Part shown: piece after piece, positions 15,294 through 17,737 of the stretch
Layout of the letters: every line of letters begins with the position of its first letter
Position numbering within the stretch: the stretch's first letter is position 1
Assembly (NCBI GenBank): GCA_902783765.1
Contig: CACZSB010000076.1
Span: 1-17,737 of the forward strand
Length of the DNA: 17,737 bases
Direction: 5' to 3'
From: an uncultured Lachnospiraceae bacterium
GTDB lineage: Bacteria > Bacillota > Clostridia > Lachnospirales > Lachnospiraceae
The notes under the pieces: generated by a model
Seen by the model: only the letters and a program-made list of their open reading frames with translations
Database searches by the model: none
What the model was told of the DNA's origin: nothing
Position numbers and translations under genes: made by a program

Positions 15294-16319
15294 GTGGCGA
15301 TTAAAATCGGTATTAACGGATTCGGCCGTATCGGCCGGGTAGCCTTGCGTATTCTGGAGGAGCGGGGCTGCGACAATTATGAGATCTGCGGAATTAATCT
15401 GCGGAACGCGGATCTGGACTACATGGTATATCAGGCCAAATATGATACCATTTTCCGGACTTTTCGGGGGGTTATCGAGCGGGATGAGCAGCATCTGATT
15501 GTGAACGGCCGGAAAATCCGTGTCTTTTCCGAAGACAATCCTAAGAATATCCGCTGGGATGCCTGCGGCGCAGAGTATATTATTGAAAGCACCGGCGCCT
15601 TCAATAATGTGGAGGGCGCCTCCGGGCATTTCGAAAACGGTGCCAAGAAGGTGGCCCTGTCCGCCCCGGCCAAGGGAGAAATGCCCACCTTTGTGATGGG
15701 CGTCAATCATATGGACTATACCTCTGACATGAAGGTGGTTTCCAATGCCTCCTGTACCACCAACTGCCTGGCCCCCATGACCAAGGTCATCCACGATGCC
15801 TTTGGGGTGGAGCAGGGGCTGATGACCACCGTTCATGCCGCCACTGCCAAGCAGAAGGCGGTGGACTCCCGGGCGGGCCGGGACTGGCGAACGGGCCGCA
15901 GCGTATTGGGCAATATTATTCCCTCCTCCACCGGCGCCGCCAAGGCCGTGGGCCTGGTGCTGCCGGAATTAAAGGGCAAGCTCACCGGCATGAGTTTCCG
16001 GGTGCCCACCAATGACGTGTCTGTGGTGGACTTGACGGTTCAGCTGAAAACCAATACCAATTATAACGATATTTGCGATGCCATGCGGGAGGCTTCCCGG
16101 ACCACCATGCGGGGCATTATCACCTGCACTCGGGATCAGATTGTTTCCACGGACTTAACGGGCTTTTTCGAAACCTGTATCTTCGATGAAACCGCCGGGG
16201 TGATGATCAGTGAAAACTTTGTAAAGCTCATTGCCTGGTATGACAATGAGTGGGGCTATACCAACAAGCTTATCGACCTGATTACCCACATGTATCGGGT
16301 GGATCACGCGGATAATTGA
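15294..16319 (+). CDS. gap: Glyceraldehyde-3-phosphate dehydrogenase, type I
   Basis: Oxidises glyceraldehyde 3-phosphate to 1,3-bisphosphoglycerate with NAD(P)+. The 341-aa protein starts at GTG 15294, where GGGAG (15281-15285) lies 8 nt upstream; a longer frame from 15234 would begin inside the promoter. Motifs are INGFGRIGR (dinucleotide fold), SNASCTTNCLAP with catalytic C154, TTVHAATAKQ with the catalytic His, NIIPSSTGAAKAV, and WYDNEWGYTNK. The fold resembles the E. coli GapA type. The coenzyme pocket is unusual: the usual IND Asp that holds the adenosine ribose of NAD is Leu36, followed by Arg37, and the Gly-Pro or Leu-Pro pair after VD is Ser192-Arg193. No pgk or tpi is adjacent. Rubrerythrin follows, with its Shine-Dalgarno 1 nt after this stop codon. 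Confidence 0.96.
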   Translation: MAIKIGINGFGRIGRVALRILEERGCDNYEICGINLRNADLDYMVYQAKYDTIFRTFRGVIERDEQHLIVNGRKIRVFSEDNPKNIRWDACGAEYIIESTGAFNNVEGASGHFENGAKKVALSAPAKGEMPTFVMGVNHMDYTSDMKVVSNASCTTNCLAPMTKVIHDAFGVEQGLMTTVHAATAKQKAVDSRAGRDWRTGRSVLGNIIPSSTGAAKAVGLVLPELKGKLTGMSFRVPTNDVSVVDLTVQLKTNTNYNDICDAMREASRTTMRGIITCTRDQIVSTDLTGFFETCIFDETAGVMISENFVKLIAWYDNEWGYTNKLIDLITHMYRVDHADN

Positions 16320-16333
16320 AAGGAGATATAATT

Positions 16334-16872
16334 ATGAGCAATCCCTACGCCGGAACCCAAACGGAGAAGAACTTGGAAATCGCCTTTGCGGGGGAATCCC
16401 AGGCAAGAAACAAGTATACCTATTTTGCCTCCGTAGCCAAGAAGGAGGGCTACGAGCAGATTGCGGCCCTTTTCCAGAATACAGCGGACAATGAAAAGGA
16501 GCACGCCAAGCTTTGGTTCAAGGAATTAAAGGGCATCGGCAATACGGCCCAGAACCTGGCCGCCGCCGCCGATGGAGAAAACTACGAATGGACCGATATG
16601 TATGCGGGCTTTGCCGAAACCGCCGAGGCGGAGGGCTTTCCGGAGCTGGCCGCCAAGTTCCGGGGGTGGCTGCCATCGAAAAGCGCCACGAGGAACGCTA
16701 TCGGGCCCTGTTAAAGAATGTGGAGATGAAGGAAGTCTTCGAAAAGAGTGAAGTAAAGGTCTGGGAATGCCGCAACTGCGGACATATCGTGGTTGGCACC
16801 AAAGCGCCGGAGCTCTGCCCCGTGTGCAATCATCCCCAGAGTTATTTCGAGATTCACACCGAGAATTATTGA
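16334..16872 (+). pseudogene. rbr: Rubrerythrin, interrupted by a one-base deletion
   Basis: Rubrerythrin is a diiron peroxidase that protects anaerobes from H2O2. The ATG at 16334 has AGGAG (16321-16325) 8 nt upstream. The first frame gives a ferritin-like start with E21, E54 and H57 (NEKEH), then fails after about residue 110 and stops at 16714. The next frame gives the rest: VAAIEKRHEERY (second diiron half), then a rubredoxin-like end with Cys pairs CRNC (16768-16779) and CPVC (16816-16827), stopping at 16872. Adding one G to the G5 run at 16662-16666 restores a normal protein of about 179 aa. The 3' part shows no decay, so a sequencing or assembly error, or a very recent mutation, is likely. 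As written, the product lacks half of the diiron site and the whole rubredoxin domain. Confidence 0.9.
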
Positions 16873-16904
16873 TGCGTTTCTATTCTGATTGATTCTCGGA
16901 GGAC

Positions 16905-16941
16905 AAAAAGAACCCGACAGGTTTTCCCTGCCGGGTCTTTT
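16905..16941. terminator. Terminator shared by two convergent genes
   Basis: ACCCGACAGG (16912-16921) pairs with CCTGCCGGGT (16927-16936) apart from one A-C mismatch, around a TTTTC loop. The stem is flanked by AAAAAG on the left and CTTTT on the right. Both strands therefore have a T run after the stem, as expected between rubrerythrin (+) and the surface-protein gene (-). Confidence 0.85.
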
Positions 16942-16956
16942 CATGTCTGAGGCTTA

Positions 16957-17737
16957 TCAGCCTTCTTCCTCTTTTCTTTTGCTCTTAGCGCTTACCAGCC
17001 ATACGGTTCCGGCTGCCGAGAGGCCCAGCAGAGCGGTGTACAGCAGAAGATTGCTGTGATCACCGGTATCCGGTGCCGACGGGTTGTTCGAACCCTTTGG
17101 ACTATTGGTGTTGGTGACGCTGGTGTTGGTGCCAGTGGTGCTGGTGCCGCTGCTGGTTCCACTGCCGCTGGTATTCGTGCCACCGCCGTTGGTATCCGTG
17201 CCGGAGCCACTTCCGCTTCCGTTGGTATCCGTATCCGTGCTGGTATCCGTATCCGTGTCGGTGTTGGTATCCGTGTCGGAATCGGTGTCGCCGCCGGAGT
17301 CGTTGTTATCCTCCAGGGTGTTGGTGATGTCGTAATTTTTCGCGCCGCTGTATTCCGGATCCTTGTAGCCCTCCACCTTGGCTTCTGTTACAGTGTAGGT
17401 ATATTCATTCCCCTGGCTGTCGTATTTGGCCAGACCTTCAAAGATGTAGGTATTGCCCTTCCAGGTGGGAACCAGATCCAGTTTCTCTTCGGAAACGGTG
17501 GCACTGCTTCGGCTAAGACTCAAGGTGATTTCCGTAGCATTGTCATGGGTCTTGCCACCGTCCACCCAGGTCTTGGTGCCCACAATGATGATCTCCTCTG
17601 TTACCGGGGTGATGGCATCCTTCAGAACCAGAACACCGTCAATCACTTCTGCGCCGCCGGCGGGGGTCACCTTGGTGGTGATAACATTCACTTCACCCTT
17701 CTCATTCACGCTGAACTTGATCTCGGTTTCCACGCAC
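16957..17737 (-). CDS. Sortase-anchored Cna-B-type surface protein, C-terminal part
   Basis: The frame stays open to the right edge (a Cys codon precedes the first possible start at 17733), so the N-terminus lies outside; about 259 residues are visible. They hold a Cna-B-like beta-sandwich domain (from about IIIVGTKTWVDGG to YDITNT, 17325-17600). An Asp/Thr/Ser/Asn/Gly-rich stalk of roughly 70 residues follows, then a sorting signal: APDTG (17062-17076), a hydrophobic segment (LLLYTALLGLSAAGTVWLV) and a basic tail KSKRKEEEG. APDTG differs from canonical LPxTG at its first residue but fits the P-x-TG(D) variants common in Clostridia. The protein would be exported and joined to peptidoglycan by a sortase, or be part of a pilus. 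The stop at 16957 is 15 bp from the shared terminator. Confidence 0.9.
   Translation of the reverse strand, partial: CVETEIKFSVNEKGEVNVITTKVTPAGGAEVIDGVLVLKDAITPVTEEIIIVGTKTWVDGGKTHDNATEITLSLSRSSATVSEEKLDLVPTWKGNTYIFEGLAKYDSQGNEYTYTVTEAKVEGYKDPEYSGAKNYDITNTLEDNNDSGGDTDSDTDTNTDTDTDTSTDTDTNGSGSGSGTDTNGGGTNTSGSGTSSGTSTTGTNTSVTNTNSPKGSNNPSAPDTGDHSNLLLYTALLGLSAAGTVWLVSAKSKRKEEEG
17106..17310 (-). repeat. Low-complexity Asp/Thr/Ser repeat coding region
   Basis: Short imperfect repeats (units such as GGTATCCGTATCCGTG on the plus strand) encode alternating Asp-Thr/Ser pairs, then Gly/Ser/Thr-rich sequence. This is the wall-spanning stalk of the surface protein. Such tracts commonly vary in length by slippage between strains. 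Confidence 0.8.

Noticed and set aside
16655..16680. Programmed -1 frameshifting in rubrerythrin
   Set aside because: The G run gives no standard X XXY YYZ slippery heptamer with downstream structure, and rubrerythrin is not known to need frameshifting. A homopolymer deletion is simpler.
16986..16997. A second TTAGCGCTTAC match to the cre-like motif
   Set aside because: It lies inside the last codons of the surface protein, encoding the basic tail, far from any promoter; probably chance.

Overview
The window (about 57-58% GC by eye, all reading frames bacterial) looks like the chromosome of an anaerobic, Gram-positive Clostridia bacterium, probably Lachnospiraceae or a close relative. The clues are the fusA-tuf end of a str operon, a long clostridial-type PRPP synthetase, a DnaD/DnaI-type helicase-loading pair (a Firmicutes trait), a rubrerythrin, and a wall-anchored Cna-B surface protein with an LPxTG-like sorting signal. 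No mobile element, CRISPR array, tRNA or rRNA was found. Most of the window is ordinary core genome.

Layout. (1) 1-2468: the 3' part of fusA, then tuf with its own near-consensus promoter, a cre-like palindrome at the predicted start site and a UUCG-capped terminator. (2) 2524-5439: a minus-strand MscS channel, divergent from a two-gene plus-strand unit made of a condensation-superfamily acyltransferase-like protein and a zinc-ribbon membrane protein (DUF6320-like). (3) 5443-6330: a minus-strand RlmI-like SAM methyltransferase. (4) 6387-10142: murC, then an intergenic region holding three abutting perfect DnaA boxes, a strong hairpin and a promoter, then a DnaD-domain protein and a DnaI/DnaC-like ATPase. 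(5) 10139-15228: prs with its own promoter and about 95-nt leader, followed by a two-gene heterodimeric ABC exporter resembling YheI/YheH (BmrC/BmrD). (6) 15234-16941: gap (GTG start, own promoter), a rubrerythrin broken by a one-base deletion in a G run, and a terminator. (7) 16957-17737: the C-terminal part of a sortase-anchored surface protein on the minus strand.

How the genes relate. fusA/tuf serve translation elongation. The methyltransferase probably modifies rRNA. The DnaD/DnaI pair loads the replicative helicase, and its promoter lies just downstream of a DnaA-box cluster, which suggests DnaA control of a replication operon. prs supplies PRPP for nucleotide synthesis. gap is glycolytic or gluconeogenic, with unusual residues in the coenzyme pocket. 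Rubrerythrin would handle peroxide. Six of the eight promoters I could place carry an extended -10 (TGnTATnNT).

The most interesting signals are the DnaA-box array with the adjacent hairpin (7944-8046), the acyltransferase/zinc-ribbon membrane pair (3451-5439), and the changed coenzyme residues in GAPDH. I found no convincing new multi-gene defence or mobile system.
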